Shown one piece after another: positions 25,322 to 33,363 of a stretch of 64,000 nucleotides of DNA; position 1 is the stretch's first letter, and the number at the start of each line of letters is the position of its first letter. The position numbers and the translations under genes are program-made. The notes beneath the pieces are model-generated. The model was given only the letters and a program-made list of their open reading frames with translations, made no database searches and had not been told where the DNA came from. Source of the DNA: Streptomyces cucumeris (lineage in GTDB: Bacteria; Actinomycetota; Actinomycetes; Streptomycetales; Streptomycetaceae); assembly GCF_024295805.1 (NCBI RefSeq), contig NZ_JANCLX010000009.1, positions 182,774-246,773 of the forward strand, written 5' to 3'.

Positions 25322-25639
25322 CGGCTCCGCGATCACCGACCCACGGCCCTGCGGCCATCGCGACCGCCGTGACCCTGCGGCCGCCGCGGCCGTGCAGCGC
25401 ACCGCCGGAACGGCGCGAGGGGGGCAGGCGGGTCAACGGGCGGCGGTGCGCCGATGCACACCCCGAGCACGGCACCGCGCACCGCCACCCGGCTCCGGCG
25501 CTGAGCCCTGTTCAGCCGCCGGGCCGCGACCCGCACTCGCCGAGGAACGACTCCCTGGACACACAGCCCACAGAGTCACCAACGCCCTCGACGTCCCCTC
25601 GCGACGAATCGCTGATCCTAGAGTGATCAACCGACCACG
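25322..25639. other. 318-bp intergenic region between convergent genes
   Basis: No supported gene. On the minus strand there is a promoter-like stretch just after the ATPase gene (TTGATC, then TAGGAT around 25615-25630) followed by GAGGGG and short open frames of 27-65 codons, one ending FLGECGSRPGG. These could be the remnant 5' end of a lost gene; coding bias is weak and I do not call one. Confidence 0.4.
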
Positions 25640-26209
25640 TCACGTCAACACCTGGTCTGGACTTTGTCGAGTCCGCCCCATATGTGAGGGGGCGTGAGCG
25701 GTGCCGTGGGCGGCCAGGCAGGGATCGTCCCGCCGACCGCGGTCGATCTCGCACCAGATGCGCTTGCCCGCGCCCTCCGGCTGCCAGCCCCAGCGGTCGG
25801 CCAGTCCGTCGACCAGCTCCAGACCACGGCCGTTGGTGGCCTCCTCATCGGCGCAGCGCTGCCGCGGCGCCCGGGTACTGGCGTCCGCGACCTCGACCCG
25901 GACCGTCTCATAGCCGGGCCCCTTGCCGGTGAACGCTCCACCGCCACCGGCCGCGCTCCCAGCGCCGCCGCTCCCGGCCCCTCCGCCCGCGGCGGACTGC
26001 GCGGGGAAGAGCATCCGCAGCACCGCGGGACAGCCCGTATGCACCACCGCGTTGGTGACCAGCTCGGAAATCAGCAGGACCAACGTATCGGCCAGCGCCT
26101 CATCGGCCGCGATCCCGGAACCGGCGAGACGCGAGCGCGCCCATCGACGGGCCCTGCTCACCTCCGCGGGGTCTGGTTTGACCTCCATCTGCATCTGAAG
26201 CACCTGCAC
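25640..26209 (-). CDS. RsbW-like ATP-binding protein (anti-sigma kinase family)
   Basis: 189 residues with a GHKL-type ATPase fold (HATPase_c_2): ARRWARSRLAGSGI, then the N-box DTLVLLISELVTNAVVHTG, and the G-box ATNGRGLELVDGLADRWGW. A Gly/Ala-rich loop of about 25 residues interrupts the domain after MLFPAQSAAG. Such single-domain proteins bind sigma or anti-anti-sigma factors; many Streptomyces paralogues have no known partner. The GTG at 26209 is poorly supported by a ribosome site; the ATG at 26194 follows AGGTG at better spacing. Four palindromes lie in the long upstream region. Confidence 0.85.
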   Translation of the reverse strand: MQVLQMQMEVKPDPAEVSRARRWARSRLAGSGIAADEALADTLVLLISELVTNAVVHTGCPAVLRMLFPAQSAAGGGAGSGGAGSAAGGGGAFTGKGPGYETVRVEVADASTRAPRQRCADEEATNGRGLELVDGLADRWGWQPEGAGKRIWCEIDRGRRDDPCLAAHGTAHAPSHMGRTRQSPDQVLT

Positions 26210-26258
26210 CGCTCACACCATCCGAACCGGCGGACACATCGCCTCGTACCTCCAAGAG

Positions 26259-26273
26259 GTCACGGACCGTGAC
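26259..26273. promoter_or_regulatory. Perfect 7-1-7 palindrome upstream of the ATPase gene
   Basis: GTCACGG, one base, CCGTGAC. It lies about 50 bp upstream of the RsbW-like gene start and is a candidate regulator-binding site. The outline T-x-A-C to G-T-x-A recalls a BldD box but the central bases do not fit that consensus. Confidence 0.5.
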
Positions 26274-26344
26274 TCCCTTGCGAGACAGCATGGTTGACGT
26301 ACAGTCACCCCAACAAGCGCTTCGGTCATATTCCAGCGCCAAGG

Positions 26345-26363
26345 AGTATGCGTGGGGCATACT
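26345..26363. promoter_or_regulatory. Perfect 7-5-7 palindrome AGTATGC / GCATACT
   Basis: AGTATGC, five bases (GTGGG), GCATACT. It is unusually AT-rich for this genome and lies about 140 bp upstream of the RsbW-like gene. A dimeric repressor or activator site is likely; no plus-strand gene follows that I can support. Confidence 0.55.
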
Positions 26364-26652
26364 GTGCGACGCGCAGTACGCGGACTCGAACATCGAGCCC
26401 GAAGCGCCGCACACCCCGCGCGACCGGGGCACATCGCCATGCCCGGAGTCGCCCCACGGGCAACACCGGGTTTCTCGCACCCCATAAGCGCTCGCACCCA
26501 ACGGAGAGTACCCGAGCTCGGGCCCGACTCCCCCCTGTGACGAGTCACGCCTAGGAAACAACCCGGTATCAACGCTCGGTCACCTCTAAGCCCAGGGGAC
26601 TTCCCCGAAGATTGCGACATCCCAACAATTCAGGCGTATCCCCTGAGCTCGG

Positions 26653-27762
26653 CTACAAACATCGTGCACCGGTCGACATCAGACCAGCGGCGAGTTCTTC
26701 CTCGGCCGCCGCGGCGGTCTGCCACTGCTCGGCCCTCACCCACGCCCGCTTCAGATGCAGATGGACATCAGCCTCCCAGGTGAAACCCATCCCGCCGTGG
26801 ACTTGCAGACAATCACGGGCATTGCGGACAGCAGCCTCATCTGCCAGCAATACGGCGGCGGCGATGTCCCCCGGGTCTTCGGTGACCGCGGCCGCGTACA
26901 CCACACTTCTGGCTGTTTCCGCGCGGACCAGCATGGACGCGCACAGATGCTGGACCGCCTGGAACGCGCCGATCGCCCGGCCGAACTGGACCCGCTCCCG
27001 GGCATGGGCGACCGCCGTCTCCACCGTCCGCACCGCGCTGCCCAGCTGCTGGGCGGCGGTCAACAGGGCCGCCTCGCGCCGCAGCCGGGCGGCGGTCCCG
27101 CGCCCCGCGCCGGCCCCCTGCTCCCCGGATGAGCGTTCCCCGGCCGCCGCCGGCGCCACACCACCGGGCACCCGGTGCAGCGGGGTGGCCGGGTCCACGG
27201 ACCGGACGGCCTCGGCCGACGAACCGATCTCCTTCGCGGTGCGGATCCCGGCGTCCCCGTCGCCGAGCACCAGCACCGCGTCGGCCGAGGCCAGATGCTC
27301 GACCAGCACCGCGCCGCCGTGCCCGGCGCCCGCCGTATCGAGCGCCGTCACCACGGCCTCCCCTTCGGCCGCACCCGCGACCGCCGCACCTGCGACCGGC
27401 ACACCCGCGACCGGCGCACCGGTGGCCGCAAGACCCGCCGCCAGATGCGTCGCGGCCAACGGCCCCGGCAGCAGGGCCCGGCCCGCCTCCTCGAAGGCCA
27501 GCACCGCCTCCGGCAGTCCGAGTCCCACCCCGCCCGCCGCCTCCGGCAGCCGCAGCGCGAAGAACCCGGCCGCCCCCAGCTCCCGCCACAGCCCCCGGTC
27601 GACCGCACCGGCACCCGTGCCCGCGCCCTCCCCGGCCGCGGCGCCCCCGCCGCCCTCCGCGTCCACCACCGCCCGCAGCCGCGCCCGCGGAAAGCGCCGT
27701 TCCATCAGCTCGCGCATCCCCGCCCGCAGCGCCCGCTGGTCCTCGGTGAGCGAGAAGTCCAC
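26653..27762 (-). CDS. Acyl-CoA dehydrogenase subunit, second of an adjacent pair
   Basis: 369 residues starting VDFSLTEDQRALRAGMRELM, with LGAAGFFALRLPEAAGGVGLGLPEAVLAFEEAGRALLPGPL in the N-terminal domain and ARERVQFGRAIGAFQAVQHLCASML plus LQVHGGMGFTWEADVHLHLKRAW near the end. The middle domain is shortened and carries an Ala/Gly/Val/Pro repeat (PVAGVPVAGAAVAGAA). Small, divergent dehydrogenases encoded next to a second one form alpha2-beta2 enzymes in steroid side-chain degradation (ChsE1-ChsE2 type), where only one subunit keeps the catalytic base. GTG 27762 lies seven bases after the partner gene's stop, supporting coupled synthesis. Confidence 0.9.
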   Translation of the reverse strand: MDFSLTEDQRALRAGMRELMERRFPRARLRAVVDAEGGGGAAAGEGAGTGAGAVDRGLWRELGAAGFFALRLPEAAGGVGLGLPEAVLAFEEAGRALLPGPLAATHLAAGLAATGAPVAGVPVAGAAVAGAAEGEAVVTALDTAGAGHGGAVLVEHLASADAVLVLGDGDAGIRTAKEIGSSAEAVRSVDPATPLHRVPGGVAPAAAGERSSGEQGAGAGRGTAARLRREAALLTAAQQLGSAVRTVETAVAHARERVQFGRAIGAFQAVQHLCASMLVRAETARSVVYAAAVTEDPGDIAAAVLLADEAAVRNARDCLQVHGGMGFTWEADVHLHLKRAWVRAEQWQTAAAAEEELAAGLMSTGARCL

Positions 27763-27769
27763 GGTCCGG

Positions 27770-28933
27770 TCACCGCCCCTTCGGCAGGCCGAGGATCCGC
27801 TCGGCGACGATGTTCCGCTGGATCTGCGAGGTCCCGGCCGCGATCGTGTACGACAGCGACGAGAGCCGGTCCACGACCCACTCCCGCCCCGCGTCCAGCG
27901 CATCCGCCCCCAGCACCTCGGCGGCCGCGTCGTAGAGCTCCTGCCGTACCTGGGAGAAGCGCAGTTTGAAGACCGAGCCGCCGACGCCCGGCACCCCGCC
28001 CGTGCGCTGCGCCTCGCTCACGTTCCACTGGGTGAGCCGCCACAGGGCCGTGCAGTCCGCCGCCAGCCGCCCCAGCCTCCGCCGCAGGACCGGGTCGTCC
28101 CAGCGGCCGTTGGCCCGCGCCGTGCGCGCCAGGGACTCCAGCACCCGGCGGCAGGCGACGACCTCGCCCACGAAGGCGGTGCCGCGTTCGAAGGAGAGGG
28201 TCACCATGGTCACCCGCCAGCCGTCGTTCTCCGCGCCCACCCGGTTGGCCACCGGCACCCGCACCTCGTCCAGGAAGACTTCGGCGAATTCCGCGGTCCC
28301 GGCGAGCGTGCGCAGCGGCCGTACGGTCACCCCCGGGGCGTCCATCGGCAGGGCGAGCCAGGAGATGCCCCGGTGCCTGGGGGTGTCCGGGGTCACCGGC
28401 GCGGTGCGCACCAGCAGTTCGCACCAGTCGGCGACCTCCGCGTGCGAGGTCCAGATCTTGCTGCCGCTGACGACGTAGTCGTCTCCGTCCCGCACCGCCC
28501 GGGTGCGCAGCGCCGCCAGGTCGGATCCGGCCTCCGGTTCGGAGAAGCCCTGGCACCAGACCTCGTCGCCGCGCAGGATGGGCGGCAGCCAGCGCGCCCG
28601 CTGCCCGGCCGTGCCCTCGGCGGCGATGGTGGGGCCCGCGTGCAGCAGCCCCACGAAGTTGGCTCCCACATAGGGCGCGCCCGCACGCTCCGTCTCCTCC
28701 AGGAAGATCAGGTGCTGGGTGGGGGTGGCGCCCTTTCCCCCGGCCTCCCGCGGCCAGTGCAGTCCGGCGTACCCGGCGTCGTGGAGCATGCGCTGCCAGC
28801 CGCAGTCATAGGCGCGGCGGGCGGGCCAGTCGGCGGGGTCCGGACGGGGCGGCAGCGCGGGCAGGACCCGGCGCAGCCAGGCGCGCAGCCGGTGCCGGAA
28901 GTCCTCCTCGTCCTCGGTGCAGGAGAGATCCAT
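27770..28933 (-). CDS. Acyl-CoA dehydrogenase subunit, first of an adjacent pair
   Basis: 387 residues beginning MDLSCTEDEEDFRHRLRAWL. It has the W-C-Q-G-F-S-E-P-E-A-G-S-D-L block, VVSGSKIWTSHAEVADWCELLVRTAP, LAGTAEFAEVFLDEVRVP and the C-terminal SYTIAAGTSQIQRNIVAERILGLPKG. These match the larger partner of heterotetrameric actinobacterial acyl-CoA dehydrogenases. The next gene (26653-27762) encodes the probable second subunit. ATG 28933 is preceded by a weak GGGCGG; operator site 7 lies 35-55 bp upstream. Confidence 0.93.
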   Translation of the reverse strand: MDLSCTEDEEDFRHRLRAWLRRVLPALPPRPDPADWPARRAYDCGWQRMLHDAGYAGLHWPREAGGKGATPTQHLIFLEETERAGAPYVGANFVGLLHAGPTIAAEGTAGQRARWLPPILRGDEVWCQGFSEPEAGSDLAALRTRAVRDGDDYVVSGSKIWTSHAEVADWCELLVRTAPVTPDTPRHRGISWLALPMDAPGVTVRPLRTLAGTAEFAEVFLDEVRVPVANRVGAENDGWRVTMVTLSFERGTAFVGEVVACRRVLESLARTARANGRWDDPVLRRRLGRLAADCTALWRLTQWNVSEAQRTGGVPGVGGSVFKLRFSQVRQELYDAAAEVLGADALDAGREWVVDRLSSLSYTIAAGTSQIQRNIVAERILGLPKGR

Positions 28934-28967
28934 CGGCCACCGCCCGCCCTTCGCATCCGATGAAGCG

Positions 28968-28988
28968 AATCTGATGGAACGTCAGATC
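28968..28988. promoter_or_regulatory. Regulon operator, site 7
   Basis: Palindrome centred on 28978; arms AATCTGATGG and ACGTCAGATC. It belongs to the minus-strand promoter of the paired acyl-CoA dehydrogenases. Confidence 0.78.
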
Positions 28989-29057
28989 AGCGTGACTCCG
29001 GAAGGCTAGTCCGCACCCTCTGGACCGACAAGGCCCGGAGCCCTACGCTTCCGGCAC

Positions 29058-29078
29058 GATCTGACTAACCGTCAGCTT
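29058..29078. promoter_or_regulatory. Regulon operator, site 8
   Basis: Palindrome centred on 29068; arms GATCTGACTA and CCGTCAGCTT. It lies 29-49 bp upstream of the CoA ligase start at 29107; with site 7 it gives the divergent pair one operator each, 90 bp apart centre to centre. Confidence 0.78.
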
Positions 29079-29106
29079 TGGCGAGTGCGTGCCACGGGAG
29101 GCCGGG

Positions 29107-30684
29107 ATGACCGACACCGCGCGTGAACTCGGAAGCACCGCCCAGGAGCTCGGGCGATCGGCGACGCTGTGGGAGCTGCTGGAGCGGCGCGCCGCCCTCA
29201 CCCCCGACGCCACCGCCCTGATCCAGGCCGGAGACGACCCCCGCCAGGACCGGCGGCTCACCTTCCGCGCCCTGCGCCACCGCGCGGAGCGCACCGCGGC
29301 CGGTCTCCACGAGCTGGGTGTACGCCCCGGTACACGGGTCGCCTGGCAGCTTCCCACCCGGATCGAGACGGTCGTCCTGACCATGGCGCTGGCCCGTCTC
29401 GGCGCCGTGCAGTCCCCGCTGATCCCCTCCTACCGCGAGCGCGAAGTGGGGTTCGCGCTGCGCGAGTCCGGGGCGCGCTTCCTCGCCGTCCCCGGGCGCT
29501 GGCGCGGTTTCGACCACACGGCCCTGGCCCGTCGCCTCGCCATCGCGCTGCCCGAACCACCGCTGGTCCTGGAGGCGTACGACACCCTGCCCGAGGCCGA
29601 CCCGGAAGCCGTCACGCTGCCGCCGCCCCCGGCCGACGGGACCGCGGTGCGCTGGATCTACTGGACCTCCGGCACCACCTCCGACCCCAAGGGCGTCCTG
29701 CACACCGACCGCAGCCTCATCGCCGCCGGGGCCTGTCTCGCCCACGCGCTGCGGCTCGGCCCCGGCGACATCGGCTCCATGGCCTTCCCGTACGCCCATG
29801 TCGCCGGACCCGACTACACCGTGATGCTGCTCCTCCACGGCTTCCCGGCCGTGCTGCTCGAACACTTCGCGCTGCCCGGCTCGCTCGCCGCCTACCGGCG
29901 GCACGGGGTGACGACCGCGGGCGGCAGCACCGCCTTCTACGCGATGTTCCTGGCCGAACAGCGCAAGGACCCGGCGCACCCGCTCATCCCCACCCTGCGG
30001 CTGCTCGCGGGCGGCGGCGCCCCCAAACCGCCCGAGCTGTACTACGAAGTCACCCGTGAGCTGGGCTGCGTCCTCACCCACGGCTACGGCATGACCGAAG
30101 CTCCCATGATCACCATGGGGTCACCGGACGACACCGACGACATGCTGGCGACCACCGAGGGACGCCCTCCGGCGGACATGGAGATCCGCGTGGTGGACGG
30201 GGAGGTACGGCTGCGCGGCGCGGCGGTCTGCGCCGGGTACCTGGACGAGTCCCAGACCCGGGACGCCTTCGACGAGGACGGCTTCCTCCGCACCGGCGAC
30301 CTGGGCCACCTCACGGACAGCGGCCATCTCGTCCTCACCGGGCGGGCCAAGGACATCATCATCCGCAAGGGCGAGAACATCTCGGCCAAGGAGGTCGAGC
30401 AACTGCTGTACCGGCACCCGGACGTGGGCGACGCCGCCGTGATCGGACTGCCGGACCCGGCCCGCGGGGAGCTGGTGTGCGCCGTCGTCGAACAGCCCGC
30501 GGGCGCCCCGCCGCTGACGCTCGAGGCCGTGACCGCACATCTGCGGGACGCGGGGCTCAGCGTCCACAAGCTGCCGGAACGGCTGGAGCTGGTGGACGCG
30601 CTGCCGCGCAACCCGACGCTCGGGAAGGTGCTCAAGTACCGGCTGCGGGAGCGGTTCGGCGACACCCCGGCCCCGAAGCCGTAG
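29107..30684 (+). CDS. AMP-forming acyl-CoA ligase
   Basis: 525 residues of the ANL superfamily. Motifs in order: WIYWTSGTTSDPKGVLHTDRS (P-loop, about 183-203), HGYGMTEAPMITMG (A5), FLRTGDLGHLTDSGHLVLTGRAKDIIIRKGENIS (A7-A8) and the C-terminal catalytic lysine in LPRNPTLGKVLKYRL. It activates a carboxylic acid as acyl-AMP and then acyl-CoA. The overall sequence reads like cyclohexanecarboxylate or cholate-type ligases rather than long-chain fatty acyl ligases, but the substrate is not proven. ATG 29107 follows GGGAGG. It is the likely entry enzyme of the regulon (operator site 8). Confidence 0.93.
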   Translation: MTDTARELGSTAQELGRSATLWELLERRAALTPDATALIQAGDDPRQDRRLTFRALRHRAERTAAGLHELGVRPGTRVAWQLPTRIETVVLTMALARLGAVQSPLIPSYREREVGFALRESGARFLAVPGRWRGFDHTALARRLAIALPEPPLVLEAYDTLPEADPEAVTLPPPPADGTAVRWIYWTSGTTSDPKGVLHTDRSLIAAGACLAHALRLGPGDIGSMAFPYAHVAGPDYTVMLLLHGFPAVLLEHFALPGSLAAYRRHGVTTAGGSTAFYAMFLAEQRKDPAHPLIPTLRLLAGGGAPKPPELYYEVTRELGCVLTHGYGMTEAPMITMGSPDDTDDMLATTEGRPPADMEIRVVDGEVRLRGAAVCAGYLDESQTRDAFDEDGFLRTGDLGHLTDSGHLVLTGRAKDIIIRKGENISAKEVEQLLYRHPDVGDAAVIGLPDPARGELVCAVVEQPAGAPPLTLEAVTAHLRDAGLSVHKLPERLELVDALPRNPTLGKVLKYRLRERFGDTPAPKP

Positions 30685-30695
30685 GCGGTGCCGGG

Positions 30696-33218
30696 CTAGC
30701 CCGTGGTGCTGTAGGTCGCCGTCGCCTGCTCGAAGTAGCGGGCGACCGCGCGGCGTTCATCGGACGGACCGATCACCAGCACCACGTGGTACCGGCCGTC
30801 GATCAGCATCGCGAGGTTCCGGGCGTACACATCGCGCCCGCTGCTGTCGCGCCAGCTGAACTCGCCCTCCGCCATGGCCGTACGGCCGACGTCGATCCGC
30901 CGTAGCCCCGAGGACGAGGCCCAGGAGGAGCCGCGGAAGGCGGCGAGCTCCGCCTCGCGGTTCTGCTGGTACGCCATCGGGTCGCCGCCGAACTCCGACG
31001 CCCGGTCCCGTCCGGCCACCACCAGCAGCTCGAAGTCACCGCCGAGATAGCGGACCTGGCCGCGCCCGTTCTCACCGCGCCGCGTCCAGTCCTCGTCCAC
31101 CGCGACCTTGAAGCCCTTGGGGTCCTTGCGGACCACGAAGCCCTTCGCCACCCCCGCCGGCTGGGTGGACTGCGGCTCCGGGGAGTCCCCTTCGGCGCCG
31201 GACGACGCGGATCCCGCCGGATCGTGGGGAGCGCTGGGCGCGGTGCTCTGCGCGCCCGCCGACCCCGTACGGTCCTGGCCGCCGGTCTCCTTGTCACGCG
31301 GCATGAACATCGTCGCGTAGAGCACCGCCGCCGCCAGCGCGAGCAGTATCAGCAGCAACAGCACCCGGCCCAGTTTGCGCGGCTCGCGCGGTTCCTCGGC
31401 CGCGCTCCGCACCGGCTGCTGGGCCGCCGTACGCTCGTCACGCGGCGGCCGGGCCGCTCTCGGCGGTCTCGGCTCTCTCGGCTGCTTGGCGCGCTTGTGG
31501 CGGCCGTGCGCGGCGGCCGACGGGGCGGGGCGGCCCCGCCCCCTGCGCACCAGCCAGCCGCGCCGGCGCACGACCGGCAGCCGACGGGGATCGGACGTGC
31601 CGCCCGGCCCGATCGACGGCACGGTGACGGTACGGCTGCCCACATCCGGTTCGGGCGCGGAGCGGATCAGCGAACGCAGCCAGCCGCGCAGCTCCTCGAA
31701 GTCCGGCCGCTCGGTGGGGTCCTGGCGCAGCAGCGACTCCACGACGGGGCGCAGCGGACCGCACTCCTCCGCGTACGCCGGGGCCTCCGCGCACACCATC
31801 TGGACCAGTTCGGCGGCGTGGTCCTCCGGATACGGGGCATGGCCCTGGACGACGCGGTAGAGCAGGACGCCGAGCGCCCACAGGTCCGCGGACGGGCCGA
31901 CGGGGGCCGCGAGCCGCCAGTTCTCGTGGACCGCCACCGCCTGCTCGGGCGCCCAGCGTTCGGTGACCGCGCCCACCACGACGATCCGCGCCTGCCGGGC
32001 CCGTTCGGCGGCCAGCGCGGTGCCGGGGCCCCGGCCGGAGGCGGTACCGCCCGGAGCGCCGTCGGTGTCCCAGGAGCCCTCGCCGGTGCGCGGACCGGCG
32101 TCGTCCCACTCGTCGGGCCAGGGCGCGCCGTCGGTGACGAGGTCCTGCCCCGGGTCCCTCTCCTCCGCGTCCTCGTCGCATTCGGCCTCGTCGTACGGGT
32201 CCGCGTAGACGTCCGGGGACTCGCCACCCGCGCGGGCCGCAGCCCGCGCTCCCGCCGCGTACGCCGCGATGGCACTGGCCCGTGCCGCACGCGCGGCCGC
32301 GCCCTGCGGATCGGCCCCTCCGCTCTCCGGCTCGCCCTCACGCGCCCCCGGCAGCCAGGGCATGCCCGGGTCGCGCTCGACCGCGGTGGGCCCACCGGGC
32401 CCGCCCGGAGCGCCCGTTGCGCCGTTGCCGCCCGCCGGGCTGCGCTCAGGGGGCGTACGCGGGCCGGGGAAGCCACCGGCCGTGCCCTGGTCCCGGTAGC
32501 GCGGTCCGGCACCGCGCTGCGCCGCCGCCGGATCCGACGGCGCGGCCGGAGCGGGGATCGCCGCCGCCGGAGCGGGGATCGCCGGAGGCGGTTCGCCGTC
32601 CGGGGCGTCGTCCTCGTCGGCGCCGGAGGGCGGCGGCACCGGGTCATAGCCGCACAGCGCCTCCTCGGCGGCCCCGGCCGCCAGACCGGTCAGCATCGCG
32701 CGGCCGTCGTCGCACAACAGGACCGTGCGCGTGGTGATGTTGCGATGGGTCCAGCCATGGGCGTGCAGGGCGCGCAGCGCGGTCAGGATGTCGTTGGCGA
32801 TCTCGGCGGCGCGGTGCGGGGAGAGCGTCCCCTCGGCGAGCAGCGCGGCGAGCGGACGCCCCGCGACCAGTTCGCTGACGATCCACAGGCTGCCGGACTC
32901 GGCGAAGACGTGGAAGACCTGTCCCAGCCGTGGGTGGTCGGGGAGTTGGGCGGCCGCCGTCGCGGCGGCCATCGCGCGCCGTACGGCCGGATCGGCGCCC
33001 GCGGCCGTCCCGTCGGCCAGGCGCCCGCCCGTCCAGCCCCGGTTGCCGTCGTCGACCACTTCGGCGTCGACGACCTCCGGAAGCGGTATCTGCCGCAGAT
33101 GGACTTCCTGCCCGCTGTAGGTGTCGAAGGCGCGGGTCTCGACGAACTCGTACTCATCCGCGGGTGGCAGGGGCAGGCGATAGCGGTCGGCCAGCACCCG
33201 ACCGGCGTACTCGTCCAC
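30696..33218 (-). CDS. Membrane-anchored Ser/Thr pseudokinase
   Basis: 840 residues. The kinase fold (about 12-520) is recognisable from LWIVSELVAGRPLAALLAEGTLSPHRAAEIANDILTALRALHAHG and the late VGPSADLWALGVLLYRVVQGHAPYPEDHAAEL, but the catalytic motifs are lost: HRD-L-K-P-S-N reads HRNITTRTV (about 158-166), DFG reads MLTGLA, and no VAIK lysine is present. A disordered Pro/Gly/Asp insertion of about 230 residues splits the domain. A basic stretch precedes one transmembrane helix (LLLLILLALAAAVLYATMF, about 630), then an extracellular domain of about 200 residues (GFVVRKDPKGFKVAVDEDW) similar in plan to that of the kinase next door. It probably acts as a scaffold or allosteric partner. GTG 33218 follows GGGGAGG at four bases. 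Confidence 0.88.
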   Translation of the reverse strand: MDEYAGRVLADRYRLPLPPADEYEFVETRAFDTYSGQEVHLRQIPLPEVVDAEVVDDGNRGWTGGRLADGTAAGADPAVRRAMAAATAAAQLPDHPRLGQVFHVFAESGSLWIVSELVAGRPLAALLAEGTLSPHRAAEIANDILTALRALHAHGWTHRNITTRTVLLCDDGRAMLTGLAAGAAEEALCGYDPVPPPSGADEDDAPDGEPPPAIPAPAAAIPAPAAPSDPAAAQRGAGPRYRDQGTAGGFPGPRTPPERSPAGGNGATGAPGGPGGPTAVERDPGMPWLPGAREGEPESGGADPQGAAARAARASAIAAYAAGARAAARAGGESPDVYADPYDEAECDEDAEERDPGQDLVTDGAPWPDEWDDAGPRTGEGSWDTDGAPGGTASGRGPGTALAAERARQARIVVVGAVTERWAPEQAVAVHENWRLAAPVGPSADLWALGVLLYRVVQGHAPYPEDHAAELVQMVCAEAPAYAEECGPLRPVVESLLRQDPTERPDFEELRGWLRSLIRSAPEPDVGSRTVTVPSIGPGGTSDPRRLPVVRRRGWLVRRGRGRPAPSAAAHGRHKRAKQPREPRPPRAARPPRDERTAAQQPVRSAAEEPREPRKLGRVLLLLILLALAAAVLYATMFMPRDKETGGQDRTGSAGAQSTAPSAPHDPAGSASSGAEGDSPEPQSTQPAGVAKGFVVRKDPKGFKVAVDEDWTRRGENGRGQVRYLGGDFELLVVAGRDRASEFGGDPMAYQQNREAELAAFRGSSWASSSGLRRIDVGRTAMAEGEFSWRDSSGRDVYARNLAMLIDGRYHVVLVIGPSDERRAVARYFEQATATYSTTG

Positions 33219-33363
33219 GACGCCTCCCCGAGCACGGATGTCACGCACTCATCAGCACAGCCGGAAACCGTCAAGTACGGTCATTTTGCCGGTCCATACG
33301 GCTGCGCACGGTCCACGGCCTCTCACGATACGTGCCCGCGCGGCGCTTCGCCGACAGGAGTGC

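Larger units (their letters stand above)
26210..26652. other. 443-bp non-coding region rich in palindromes
   Basis: Long gap upstream of the ATPase gene (minus) and downstream of an acyl-CoA dehydrogenase (minus). Open frames are present on both strands but lack coding bias and ribosome sites. Four perfect or near-perfect palindromes are visible (26259-26273, 26345-26363, 26511-26522, 26537-26548) plus TGAC-N5-GTCA at 26295-26307. The base composition is less GC-rich than the flanks. Confidence 0.6.

Noticed and set aside
26291..26311. TGAC-N5-GTCA as a ninth regulon operator
   Set aside because: Only the four-base cores match; the flanking A/T-T-C bases of the half-site are absent and the downstream gene is not a cluster gene.
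26269..26487. 72-codon plus-strand frame in the palindrome-rich gap
   Set aside because: No ribosome site, average third-position GC and it crosses two palindromes; treated as non-coding.
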